In this document: one piece after another, positions 1 through 7,830 of the stretch
How the letters are laid out: each line of letters starts with the position of its first letter
Numbering within the stretch: position 1 is the first letter of the stretch
From: Glaesserella sp041814905
GTDB taxonomy: Bacteria > Pseudomonadota > Gammaproteobacteria > Enterobacterales > Pasteurellaceae
Length of the DNA: 64,000 bases
NCBI RefSeq assembly: GCF_041814905.1
Contig: NZ_JBGXYA010000002.1
Span: forward strand, 26,456 to 90,455
Direction of reading: 5' to 3'
Position numbers and translations under genes: made by a program
The notes under the pieces: model-generated
Database searches by the model: none
The model's input: only the letters and a program-made list of their open reading frames with translations
What the model was told of the DNA's origin: nothing

Positions 1-4
1 AATG

Positions 5-13
5 ACCGCTTGT
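5..13 (-). repeat. DNA uptake signal sequence (Apl type)
   Basis: Exact ACAAGCGGT core on the minus strand, just upstream of the first gene. Confidence 0.8.
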
Positions 14-38
14 ATCCATAAGTTTTTAGAGAAATCCT

Positions 39-1091
39 ATGCAAGAAAGCTCCTCCCTTACCCGAATTTTAGTTGCTACCGCAGCAATTATCGTTATTTT
101 AGCCGGCATAAAACTGTCTGCCGAAATTGTGGTGCCTTTTTTATTAGCCTTATTTATTGCGATTATTTGTTCACCGATTGTGAAGTTTATGACGGATCGT
201 AAAGTACCGCTTTGGCTGGCAATTACCTTATTATTTGTTCTGTTTTTGGTGATTTCCGTTTTTCTCGCCGGATTAATCAATAGCACCGTGAGAGAATTCA
301 CTGTTTCCATTCCACAATATAAAACGTTACTCATAGAAAGAGTGAACACCCTTACGCAGCTGGCTACGGAGTGGAATCTTCCGATTACGATTTCCCGTGA
401 AACGGTGTTAGAACATTTTGACCCAAGCTTGATTATGAATTTTGTGAGCCGTTTGTTGCTCAGTTTTTCCGGTGTCGTCACCAATATATTTGTGTTATTG
501 CTCGTAGTTGTGTTTATGTTATTGGAAGCGCCTATGGCAAAACACCGCTTTGCAGTTGCTTTAAGCGGAAATAATGATGTTGCTTCAAAAGAAAGCCATA
601 TCAACAGAATCTTACAAGGGGTAATCAACTATTTGGGCGTCAAAACAGTCATTAGCTTATTGACCGGTTTTTGTATTTGGGCATTACTTGAATTTACCGG
701 CGTACAATATGCAGTACTTTGGGGAACATTAGGTTTCTTACTTAACTATATTCCAAATATCGGTTCTATTATTGCGGCAGTTCCGATCATCGTACAAGCC
801 TTGTTGCTTAACGGTTTTTCCGTCGGTTTAGGTGTTGCGGTAGGTGTTATCGCGATTAATATGGTTATCGGCAATATTATGGAGCCGCGTATGATGGGAA
901 GATCCCTAGGGCTTTCTACCTTGGTCGTTTTCCTCTCTTTATTGTTTTGGGGATGGTTGCTAGGTACGGTCGGTATGCTACTTTCCGTTCCTCTGACCAT
1001 GGCGTTAAAAATCGCCTTAGAGTCAAGCCCGAAAACGGTGCGTTACGCTGGCTTATTAGGTGATATATCGGAAGAGAAATTGGAAAAATAG
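39..1091 (+). CDS. AI-2E family transporter (TqsA/PerM-like membrane protein)
   Basis: A 350-residue inner-membrane protein. Hydrophobic segments lie near residues 10-55, 60-80, 140-165 and repeatedly from 200 to 330, with a soluble stretch between residues about 85 and 140. This layout and the NYIPNIGS and GNIMEPRMMG signatures near residues 238 and 280 are typical of the AI-2E transporter (UPF0118) family. Members include TqsA, an exporter of the quorum signal AI-2, and PerM and YhhT of unknown substrate. Length is close to E. coli TqsA. The start follows an AGAG stretch at short distance. It is the first gene in the window, so I cannot see its upstream operon; downstream it faces htpX across a two-way terminator. 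The substrate is not shown by the sequence, so no symbol is given. Confidence 0.85.
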   Translation: MQESSSLTRILVATAAIIVILAGIKLSAEIVVPFLLALFIAIICSPIVKFMTDRKVPLWLAITLLFVLFLVISVFLAGLINSTVREFTVSIPQYKTLLIERVNTLTQLATEWNLPITISRETVLEHFDPSLIMNFVSRLLLSFSGVVTNIFVLLLVVVFMLLEAPMAKHRFAVALSGNNDVASKESHINRILQGVINYLGVKTVISLLTGFCIWALLEFTGVQYAVLWGTLGFLLNYIPNIGSIIAAVPIIVQALLLNGFSVGLGVAVGVIAINMVIGNIMEPRMMGRSLGLSTLVVFLSLLFWGWLLGTVGMLLSVPLTMALKIALESSPKTVRYAGLLGDISEEKLEK

Positions 1092-1093
1092 AT

Positions 1094-1128
1094 AAAAAAT
1101 CAGGATGCAAAAGCATCCTGATTTTTTT
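1094..1128. terminator. Bidirectional intrinsic terminator
   Basis: CAGGATGC and GCATCCTG form an 8-bp stem with an AAAA loop, flanked by A-run and T-run, so it can stop transcription in both directions. It lies between the converging transporter and htpX; the htpX stop codon is inside the T-run. Confidence 0.88.
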
Positions 1129-1978
1129 ACGGTAAATTTCTTAACGCTTCAATACGTTTTTCTAGCGGTGGGTGGCTCATAAAGAGCTCTTTGCGTTTAC
1201 TATTAATCATAAAGGCATTTAAGGAACCTTCCATCTCTTGCGGTTCGTGTACTTTACGTAAACGCTCAAGCGCCGCAATCATTTTCTCTTTACCGACAAG
1301 GCTTGCAGAACCTGCATCGGCACGGAACTCGCGGTAACGTGAGAACCACATTGCGATAATGGTTGCTAAAATACCGAATAATACTTCAAGTACCATTGCA
1401 ACTAAGAAATAGATTCCTGAGTTTTGGCTGCTATCACTATCGCTACGATTATTGGCAACGGCGCTGGCAATCATACGTGATAAGAAAATAACGAAAGTAT
1501 TTAATACACCTTGTAATAACGTCATTGTTACCATATCGCCGTTCGCAATGTGTGCGACTTCGTGTGCAACAACTGCTTCCGCTTCATCTTGTGTCATGTT
1601 GTTGAGTAAGCCTGTACTCACAGCGACTAACGAATTACTTTTAGTGGCCCCTGTGGCAAACGCATTTACGTCCGCAGAATGATAAATAGCCACATCCGGC
1701 ATCGGAATACCAGCTTGTGCAGATTGACGTTTTACGGTTTCAACTAACCAACGCTCTGCATTGTTGCGCGGTTCTTTAATAATTTCAGCACCGACAGAAC
1801 GCAATGCCATTGTCTTGGATAAAAATAGGGAAATTAAAGAGCCGGCAAAACCGAAGAGTAGTGCCATAATCAGGATACCGCCGGTGCTGTTCCCCGCAAT
1901 TCCTGTTACGCTTAAAATAATTCCCAACACAATCATCACAGCGAAGTTGGTTGCGAGGAAAAGAGCAATACGCATCAT
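1127..1978 (-). CDS. htpX: Protease HtpX, membrane zinc metalloprotease
   Basis: A 284-residue M48B metalloprotease of the inner membrane that cuts misfolded membrane proteins and works alongside FtsH. Two N-terminal membrane segments (about residues 4-25 and 33-54) are followed by the zinc site HEVAHIANGD (His139, Glu140, His143). A second hydrophobic pair lies near residues 160-215, then the RYREFRADAG stretch with the third zinc ligand. Length and sequence match E. coli HtpX closely. I start at the MMRIALF methionine because it aligns with E. coli and has GGAG upstream; an in-frame start 11 codons earlier is less likely. It stands alone between dinB and a converging terminator. In relatives htpX responds to envelope or heat stress; I did not see a convincing operator here. 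Confidence 0.96.
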   Translation of the reverse strand: MMRIALFLATNFAVMIVLGIILSVTGIAGNSTGGILIMALLFGFAGSLISLFLSKTMALRSVGAEIIKEPRNNAERWLVETVKRQSAQAGIPMPDVAIYHSADVNAFATGATKSNSLVAVSTGLLNNMTQDEAEAVVAHEVAHIANGDMVTMTLLQGVLNTFVIFLSRMIASAVANNRSDSDSSQNSGIYFLVAMVLEVLFGILATIIAMWFSRYREFRADAGSASLVGKEKMIAALERLRKVHEPQEMEGSLNAFMINSKRKELFMSHPPLEKRIEALRNLP

Positions 1979-2163
1979 ATAGATAATTCTCCAAAGTAAG
2001 TAGTTAAGCAAGTAAGAAATCAGTTTGTTTATTGTGGTATGACTGCAATAAAAAATAATTTATTTGTGACCGATACACCAACAATTCTATTATTTCCGGT
2101 CGGTTATTTACCGAGCGTTTAAAATAATGATGAATTTCATAAAATTCAAGACTATGACAAAAA

Positions 2164-3234
2164 TTATTCCCATAAATTTAGTTGTTGTGTAACTTTTTGT
2201 TCGGGAACATGAACGTTTATTCCTAATAATCTGACTTTTCTACCGTTTCGCCGTTGCCAGATTTGGTGGAGCAATTCAATAAACCGTTGTTCGGTGAGTC
2301 CGTCAGTTGTCCGTTCCAGCGTGGTTTGAGTGAAATCGTCGAATTTTAATTTTACTCCCAATTTTTTAAAATCCACCGGTGATTTATCACCCCAGTGACG
2401 CTGAATACGGTAAATCAGCTGATGAAATTGTTCATGTAATATCTTTTCAGCCTCCCTGAGCTGCTCAATATCTTTCAATAAAGTATTTTCCACGGCAATG
2501 GATTTCCGAGGTCGATTCACTTCAACGTTACGTGGATCAATCCCGTGGCTGAAGTTCCATAAACGTTGCCCGAATTTTCCGAACTGCTGATAAATGACTT
2601 GTTGTTCGGACTGTTGAATATCTCTACAGGTATGCAAACCGAGTTGTGCTAACTTTTCTTCAGTGACTTTGCCGACACCGGGAATTTTTTTAAGCGGTAA
2701 TTTGGATACAAAATCGGTAATTTCTTCGGGGCGGATCACAAATTGCCCGTTTGGTTTGTTTTGATCTGAGGCGATCTTCGCCAAAAATTTCAACGGGGCA
2801 ATACCGGCGGAGGCGGTAAGTTTTAGCTCATCCCAAATGGCTTGGCGAATTTCACTTGCGATCCAAGTAGCGGAACCGCTACATTGAGTACAATCGGTCA
2901 CGTCCAGATAAGCTTCATCTAGCGAAAGCGGCTCGATAATTTCGGTATAACGTCTAAAAATGTGGTGGATCTGTTTAGATACTTCTCGGTACAGCACCAT
3001 GTTAACTGGCAGTAATATTAAATGAGGGCAGAGTTTCAACGCTTGTGCCGTCGCCATTGCACTGCGTAGCCCGAATTTACGCGCTTCATAATTGCAGGTA
3101 GTCAAGACTCCGCGTTGCTTTACATTACTGCCGACGGCAACCGGTTTACCTGCCAAACTTGGGTTTTCACGCATTTCCACCGCAGCGTAGAAGCAATCCA
3201 TATCGATGTGAATGATTTTTCGTTGAGGATCCAT
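2164..3234 (-). CDS. dinB: DNA polymerase IV
   Basis: A 356-residue Y-family translesion polymerase that bypasses damaged bases with low fidelity. The catalytic carboxylates are visible: DMDCFYAAVE near residue 11 and SLDEAYLDV near residue 100. A helix-hairpin-helix KIPGVGKVTEEKL follows near 180, then the little-finger domain, and the protein ends in QLNLWE, a typical beta-clamp binding tail. The frame stays open 51 codons upstream, but MDPQRK aligns with the family start and the extension would run through the promoter and LexA site, so I start here. A perfect-core LexA box sits 50-65 bp upstream, which fits SOS induction. It diverges from lysO. Confidence 0.96.
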   Translation of the reverse strand: MDPQRKIIHIDMDCFYAAVEMRENPSLAGKPVAVGSNVKQRGVLTTCNYEARKFGLRSAMATAQALKLCPHLILLPVNMVLYREVSKQIHHIFRRYTEIIEPLSLDEAYLDVTDCTQCSGSATWIASEIRQAIWDELKLTASAGIAPLKFLAKIASDQNKPNGQFVIRPEEITDFVSKLPLKKIPGVGKVTEEKLAQLGLHTCRDIQQSEQQVIYQQFGKFGQRLWNFSHGIDPRNVEVNRPRKSIAVENTLLKDIEQLREAEKILHEQFHQLIYRIQRHWGDKSPVDFKKLGVKLKFDDFTQTTLERTTDGLTEQRFIELLHQIWQRRNGRKVRLLGINVHVPEQKVTQQLNLWE

Positions 3235-3260
3235 AATTTGCAAAATATTGTGTAAAAATG

Positions 3261-3269
3261 ACCGCTTGT
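3261..3269 (-). repeat. DNA uptake signal sequence (Apl type)
   Basis: Exact ACAAGCGGT core on the minus strand, between the dinB start and its LexA box. Confidence 0.8.
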
Positions 3270-3283
3270 AGTATAACAAATAA

Positions 3284-3299
3284 CTGTATATAAAAACAG
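3284..3299 (-). promoter_or_regulatory. LexA (SOS) box of dinB
   Basis: The 16-mer CTGTATATAAAAACAG has the full CTGT-N8-ACAG core with an A+T-rich centre, and its flanks extend the symmetry (AACTGT/ACAGTT). It lies upstream of dinB, a classic SOS gene, and also within about 55 bp of the lysO start on the other strand. Confidence 0.82.
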
Positions 3300-3353
3300 T
3301 TTTGTTTTGTCGGATAAGCGTTAGAATGCTTCTCTCAAAAATAAGGAGAAAAA

Positions 3354-4265
3354 ATGATTTACGGCTTAATGATCGCCTTTGTGCCACTTTTTTTGGGCTA
3401 CTTGTTTCGTATTTCGAACCAAATTCTATTGCAGTGGGTAAACCGAATTACCATGTATTGCCTCTATCTGATTTTATTGATTATGGGGATTTCCCTCGGG
3501 CAATTAGACGAACTGACTACCAAATTACCGCAAATTGGTGCTATTGCTTTCGGGCTTACCGCTATCTTACACGGCTGTAATATTATCGCCCTCGTTGTCT
3601 TTGATAAACTCTATCCGATGGCTCGTAGCACTCATCGCTTGGAAGATTTACCTTCCCGTTGGAAAGTATTATCGGAATCCTTACAGCTCTGTTTAACGGT
3701 ACTCGTTGGGGCGTTATTCGGTTTTTTTACCAAGGGAATCATTGATTTTCCATTACATTCCAGCACTTATGTCTTGGTCTTGATGATTTTTTGTGTCGGC
3801 ATCCAATTAAGAAACAGCGGAATTCCGCTTAAAGAAGTCTTTTTAAACAAACGTGGTATTTTTACCTCATTAGTATTTATGGGAAGTGGCTTGATTGGAG
3901 GTGTGATTGCCTCTTATTTGCTGGATTTGCCGTTAATTCGAGCTTTAGCATTGGCATCAGGTTTTGGTTGGTATTCTCTTTCCAGTGTGTTGGTGAACGA
4001 TGCTTGGGGAGCAGTTTACGGCAGTATTGCCTTTTTTAACGATTTATCACGGGAGATTTTCTGCCTGTTTGCGATTCCATTCTTTATGCGGTTTTTTCCG
4101 TCGACGGCAGTTGGATTGGGTGGAGCGACATCTCTTGATGCTACCTTGCCGATTATCCAAAAAACGGGCGGAATCCAAATAGTGCCGCTCGCAATCAGTT
4201 TTGGCTTTATTGTGAATTTGGTTGTACCAATTTTATTGGCATTTTTTATCGGACTTGACAAATAA
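3354..4265 (+). CDS. lysO: LysO family lysine exporter (YbjE/DUF340)
   Basis: A 303-residue polytopic inner-membrane protein with roughly eight hydrophobic segments. The pattern RISNQILLQWVNRITMYCLY, the GISLGQLDEL stretch near residue 46 and the C-terminal GFGWYSLSSVLVND region match the LysO/YbjE family. E. coli LysO exports lysine and toxic lysine analogues; its length (299) is nearly the same. A strong AAGGAG precedes the ATG at good spacing. It is a single gene, divergent from dinB, and ends at a 12-bp perfect hairpin facing the triphosphatase gene. Substrate is inferred from the family. In E. coli lysO is controlled by ArgP; no site was identified here. Confidence 0.88.
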   Translation: MIYGLMIAFVPLFLGYLFRISNQILLQWVNRITMYCLYLILLIMGISLGQLDELTTKLPQIGAIAFGLTAILHGCNIIALVVFDKLYPMARSTHRLEDLPSRWKVLSESLQLCLTVLVGALFGFFTKGIIDFPLHSSTYVLVLMIFCVGIQLRNSGIPLKEVFLNKRGIFTSLVFMGSGLIGGVIASYLLDLPLIRALALASGFGWYSLSSVLVNDAWGAVYGSIAFFNDLSREIFCLFAIPFFMRFFPSTAVGLGGATSLDATLPIIQKTGGIQIVPLAISFGFIVNLVVPILLAFFIGLDK

Positions 4266-4273
4266 CAAAGTGA

Positions 4274-4306
4274 CGCTGTGAAAACGGTTCTGCAGTTTTC
4301 ACAGCG
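4274..4306. terminator. Hairpin between converging lysO and triphosphatase genes
   Basis: CGCTGTGAAAAC and GTTTTCACAGCG pair perfectly over 12 bp with a 9-base loop. The stem is strong but there is no long T-run on either side, so it may be a weak or two-way terminator. Confidence 0.65.
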
Positions 4307-4315
4307 TAGGAGAGA

Positions 4316-5218
4316 TTATTTGATGTTTTCCCGGCAAATTCGCTCAAGGGAATTCAGGTTGTATTTAAAATACTCGGCACTGGCTAAAAAATGTTGTACG
4401 GTTCGCCAATTTTCTTTGCCCGTGTCATACTTAAAATGTAATTGTTGGTTGTATCGTTGATGAATTTCTAAGAATTTACCCAGCAATTGCGGATGGTAAT
4501 CCAATCGACGCAGATAATCGGCAATATATTGTTCAATTTGATAGAGGCAGATAAACGGGCGTTCAATAATATCGGCCTGTAGTAACTGCTCAACATCTTT
4601 CGATGCTTTTTCGGCGTCATTCAGTAAATAACCGCGTTCGACTTTGCTTAATGCGCTGAAATATATTCCGTCGATTATCGGCATTGTTCTGAGCAGCTGA
4701 ATAAGCTCGATCGGGTTTCCTTCGATTAATTCCAGCGCTAATTCACAGATATTTTCTTTGATCAATGAGTTGGTTATATCGCCTTGATCCAGGCAGATTT
4801 CGATTTGTGCCAAATCTTGCACCACAAGCCATCTTTCTCGAATGAAGTCTGTTTTAAACAAAAGATGGAGTGAAGATTGCAGGCTATTCGGATCTGCCTG
4901 AAACGGTAGCCCTTCCGCGGCGGCTAATCGTTGGAGATCCGGTGTTTCGTTCGGAAGTTCGACACTGTATTCGGGGCGAATATGCAATCCGCCTATCGTT
5001 TTACCGCCGGTTTTTAGTGTCATTTCAAACCGTTGGGCTTTTTTTCTGACGCGTAACCCAATGTCATTTAAGGCAAAAAAGCGTTCCGCATTATCATAGT
5101 AGCTGTTTTCCAGCGGTTGTTTTTCATACCCAAAAGTAGGTAATTGTGCTAACCAAGTCCTAATCGTTGGAATGATTGACTCGGCAAGTGTCAATTTGAG
5201 TTCGATTTCATGTTTCAT
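4316..5218 (-). CDS. ygiF: CYTH-domain inorganic triphosphatase (YgiF-like)
   Basis: A 300-residue cytoplasmic enzyme. It begins with the EXEXK signature HEIELKLTL that defines CYTH tunnel phosphatases, followed by the charged strands GLRVRKKAQRFEMTLKT, RPEYSVELP and QIEICLDQGDI that line the active tunnel. E. coli YgiF hydrolyses inorganic triphosphate and is 433 residues: CYTH then a helical CHAD domain. Here only about 100 residues follow the CYTH part, so the CHAD part is short or partly lost. The gene lies downstream of uvrD on the same strand, across a 285-bp gap. Function is inferred from the E. coli enzyme. Confidence 0.85.
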   Translation of the reverse strand: MKHEIELKLTLAESIIPTIRTWLAQLPTFGYEKQPLENSYYDNAERFFALNDIGLRVRKKAQRFEMTLKTGGKTIGGLHIRPEYSVELPNETPDLQRLAAAEGLPFQADPNSLQSSLHLLFKTDFIRERWLVVQDLAQIEICLDQGDITNSLIKENICELALELIEGNPIELIQLLRTMPIIDGIYFSALSKVERGYLLNDAEKASKDVEQLLQADIIERPFICLYQIEQYIADYLRRLDYHPQLLGKFLEIHQRYNQQLHFKYDTGKENWRTVQHFLASAEYFKYNLNSLERICRENIK

Positions 5219-5503
5219 GGCTTATTCTCCGATTGTTTTGCTTTCTGCCGTAATCGGAATTTATTGCGATACGACAGATTTCAGCGTATTCAATATTCAT
5301 CCATTCGCATAAGATATCGAGCAAGTAGAGCTAAAAAATCTCTTGTGATTGAATACGCCGGAAAACGCAAAACCCCTACCTCCGATTGTTGAATGATCGA
5401 AAGTAACGACAGGGTAGCGATGTTCGCTGACAGTCCGTTATTCGCCTCTATATTCTACTATGTTGCCGAATTCGGAACAACGTCGTAAATTGAATTCATC
5501 AAT
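5219..5503. other. 285-bp gap between uvrD and the triphosphatase gene
   Basis: No recognised gene. The gap holds a near-perfect palindrome at 5462-5481 (centre CCGAATTCGG). On the minus strand there are two short open stretches, one a possible 30-codon frame from 5300 to 5208 that overlaps the next gene's start and lacks a clear ribosome site. Confidence 0.5.
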
Positions 5504-7690
5504 CTAGACCTTTTCCAATTTGGCAATTTTGGCGATCAACCATTTGATCCCTTGTTGAACGAAGGCAATTTGCAGACGGGTTTGATCGCCGCTGCCTTCG
5601 ACGTTGATAATAGTCCCTTGTCCGAATTTTTCATGGCGGACTTTTTGCCCCATTTTCCATGCGGCTTCGGTTTGCGGTGCGCTACAAGCGGTCGGATTCG
5701 TGCGGAAATTTGCAAATTGTGCCGGGCGGTTAATGGTACCGCGTAAACGTACTTCACGAATATGTTGCTCGGGTAATTCGGCAATAAAACGTGAAGGCAA
5801 ATGGCGCTCTTCTTTACCGTATAAGCGACGGCTTTCCGCATAGCTGATGGTCAGCTTCTTTTTGGCGCGCGTGATGCCGACGTAAGCCAAACGGCGTTCT
5901 TCCTGCAAACGACCTTCTTCAAAGCTCATGCCGCTTGGGAACAGCCCTTCTTCCACACCGACAATGAAAACACGGGGAAATTCCAATCCTTTTGCCGAAT
6001 GTAACGTCATTAATTCCACATAATCTTGATGCGGGGAAGCTTGGGTTTCGCCCGCTTCCAGTGAGGCATGGGTTAAAAAGGCGCTGAGATCACTCATTTC
6101 CTCGGCTTCATCCGGTTTGACAAATTGGCGGGTTGCCGTCACCAATTCTTCCAAGTTCTCGATTCGCACTTCGCCCTTTTCCCCTTTTTCCTGTTTGTAC
6201 ATGTCATAGAGCCCCGATTTTTTGATGACGTAATCGGTTTGCTCAAACAACGGCATTTGTTCGGTTTCTTGTTCAAGGGCATTGATTAATTCCACGAAGC
6301 GGAGCAATGCGGAGGCAGCCCGTCCGGACAGCTGTTCTTCCTGTACGGCAACCTGAATCGCTTGCCATAAAGTGATTTGACGGGTACGGGTTAATTGACG
6401 CAACGTATCTAAAGTGCGATCACCGATACCGCGCGGCGGTGTGTTGATGACCCGTTCAAATGCCGCATCATCTTGGCGGTTAGCGATTAAACGCAGATAT
6501 GCTAAAGCGTCTTTAATCTCTTGGCGTTCAAAAAAGCGCATACCGCCATAAATACGGTAGGGAATATTAGCTTGAATTAACGCCTCTTCAATCACACGGG
6601 ATTGACTGTTGCTCCGATAAAGCACGGCGCATTGATTTAACTCGCCTTCATCTTCTTTCCACTGTTTGATTTGTGATGCAACAAAACGGGCTTCGTCCAA
6701 TTCGTTAAAGGCGCAGTAAATGTCGACGGGTTCGCCGTCACCGCTGTCAGTCCACAGATTTTTGCCTAAACGATCGTCATTATTGGCTATCAATGCGTTA
6801 GCGGCATTTAAGATATTGCCGGTCGAACGGTAATTTTGTTCAAGTCGAATCGTTTCCGCATTCGGGTAGTCGTTTAAAAAGCGTTGAATATTTTCGACTT
6901 GCGCTCCCCGCCAACCGTAGATGGATTGATCATCATCTCCGACAATCATCACCTTGCTTTTATCGCCGGCAAGCAAGCGAATCAAATCATATTGAATGTT
7001 GTTGGTATCTTGGAATTCATCAATCAAAATGTGCTGAAAACGTTGTTGGTAACGCTGCAAAATCAGTGGCTTGTTTTTAAATAACTCATAACAACGAATC
7101 AGTAATTCGGCAAAATCCAGCAACCCGGCACGGTCACAGGCATCTTGATAAATTTGATAAATCTGCACCAATTTTTGAGTGTTTTGATCGCCATGGTGTT
7201 CAATATCCTTGGCGCGTGAGCCTTTATCTTTTTGGGCATTGATAAACCAGCTGACCTGCTTGGGCGGGAAATGTTTTTCGTCGATATTATGTAACTTCAG
7301 TAATCGTTTGATTAAGCGTTGCTGATCTTCGGTATCCATAATTTGGAAATCCTGCGGCAGATTGGCATCCAGATAATGGGCTCTGAGCAAACGGTTGGCA
7401 ATGCTGTGAAACGTCCCGACCCACATACCGAACAGGCGGTGATGACCGGTTTGGGAAAGGGTATATTCGATGCGGTGACGCATTTCTGCCGCGGCTTTGT
7501 TGGTAAAGGTGACGGCTAAAATATTGGATTCAGGCACATTTTCAACACCGATTAACCACGCGATACGGTGTGTGAGTACGCGGGTTTTACCGCTACCGGC
7601 TCCGGCAAGGACTAAATAGTTGCCGACAGGTGCGGCAACGGCTTCGCGTTGTTTATCGTTTAAGCCATCGAGCAATAAGGAAAAATCCAT
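5504..7690 (-). CDS. uvrD: DNA helicase II UvrD
   Basis: A 728-residue SF1A 3'-5' DNA helicase acting in nucleotide excision repair, mismatch repair and removal of RecA filaments. Visible motifs: Q-motif LNDKQREAV near residue 10, Walker A AGAGSGKT near 30, motif Ia FTNKAAAEMR, Walker B DEFQDTN near 225, motif III GDDDQSIYGWRGA near 250, motif IV QNYRST, motif V LMTLHSAKGLEF near 565 and motif VI YVGITRAKKKL. The C-terminus carries a Tudor-like segment (GQKVRHEKFGQGTI). Length matches E. coli UvrD (720). A one-mismatch LexA box lies just upstream, next to a TATAAT element. An uptake signal lies inside the gene at 5684. Confidence 0.97.
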   Translation of the reverse strand: MDFSLLLDGLNDKQREAVAAPVGNYLVLAGAGSGKTRVLTHRIAWLIGVENVPESNILAVTFTNKAAAEMRHRIEYTLSQTGHHRLFGMWVGTFHSIANRLLRAHYLDANLPQDFQIMDTEDQQRLIKRLLKLHNIDEKHFPPKQVSWFINAQKDKGSRAKDIEHHGDQNTQKLVQIYQIYQDACDRAGLLDFAELLIRCYELFKNKPLILQRYQQRFQHILIDEFQDTNNIQYDLIRLLAGDKSKVMIVGDDDQSIYGWRGAQVENIQRFLNDYPNAETIRLEQNYRSTGNILNAANALIANNDDRLGKNLWTDSGDGEPVDIYCAFNELDEARFVASQIKQWKEDEGELNQCAVLYRSNSQSRVIEEALIQANIPYRIYGGMRFFERQEIKDALAYLRLIANRQDDAAFERVINTPPRGIGDRTLDTLRQLTRTRQITLWQAIQVAVQEEQLSGRAASALLRFVELINALEQETEQMPLFEQTDYVIKKSGLYDMYKQEKGEKGEVRIENLEELVTATRQFVKPDEAEEMSDLSAFLTHASLEAGETQASPHQDYVELMTLHSAKGLEFPRVFIVGVEEGLFPSGMSFEEGRLQEERRLAYVGITRAKKKLTISYAESRRLYGKEERHLPSRFIAELPEQHIREVRLRGTINRPAQFANFRTNPTACSAPQTEAAWKMGQKVRHEKFGQGTIINVEGSGDQTRLQIAFVQQGIKWLIAKIAKLEKV

Positions 7691-7704
7691 TCTTACGCCT
7701 CTTT

Positions 7705-7737
7705 ATGTGAATTTATACAGTGATTTGCGTTATTATA
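7705..7737 (-). promoter_or_regulatory. uvrD promoter with probable LexA box
   Basis: On the minus strand a TATAAT (7732-7737) is followed after 11 bp by CTGTATAAATTCACAT (7705-7720), one base off the CTGT-N8-ACAG core. The site would sit at the transcription start, as expected for SOS repression. uvrD is an SOS gene in E. coli. Confidence 0.6.
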
Positions 7738-7741
7738 GCTT

Positions 7742-7750
7742 ACAAGCGGT
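7742..7750 (+). repeat. DNA uptake signal sequence (Apl type)
   Basis: Exact ACAAGCGGT followed by CGG and two T-rich tracts, including a TTTTTTGCAAAT stretch: the extended form of the signal, between groEL and uvrD. Confidence 0.85.
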
Positions 7751-7775
7751 CGGTTTTGGCAGATTTTTTGCAAAT

Positions 7776-7807
7776 AAAAATGCCATCGAATAACCGATGG
7801 CATTTTT
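7776..7807 (-). terminator. groEL terminator
   Basis: AAAAATGCCATCG and CGATGGCATTTTT form a 13-bp stem with a 6-base loop just after the groEL stop; on the minus strand it ends in a T-run. Confidence 0.88.
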
Positions 7808-7830
7808 CAAAGTTTAAGGTTTAGGCAAAA

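Noticed and set aside
2115..2150. Sigma-32 promoter for htpX (CTTGAAT at 2144-2150 on the minus strand)
   Set aside because: No acceptable -10 element at the right spacing, and the position gives a long leader.
5204..5392. 60-codon plus-strand frame in the uvrD-triphosphatase gap
   Set aside because: No ribosome site and no recognisable family; likely chance.
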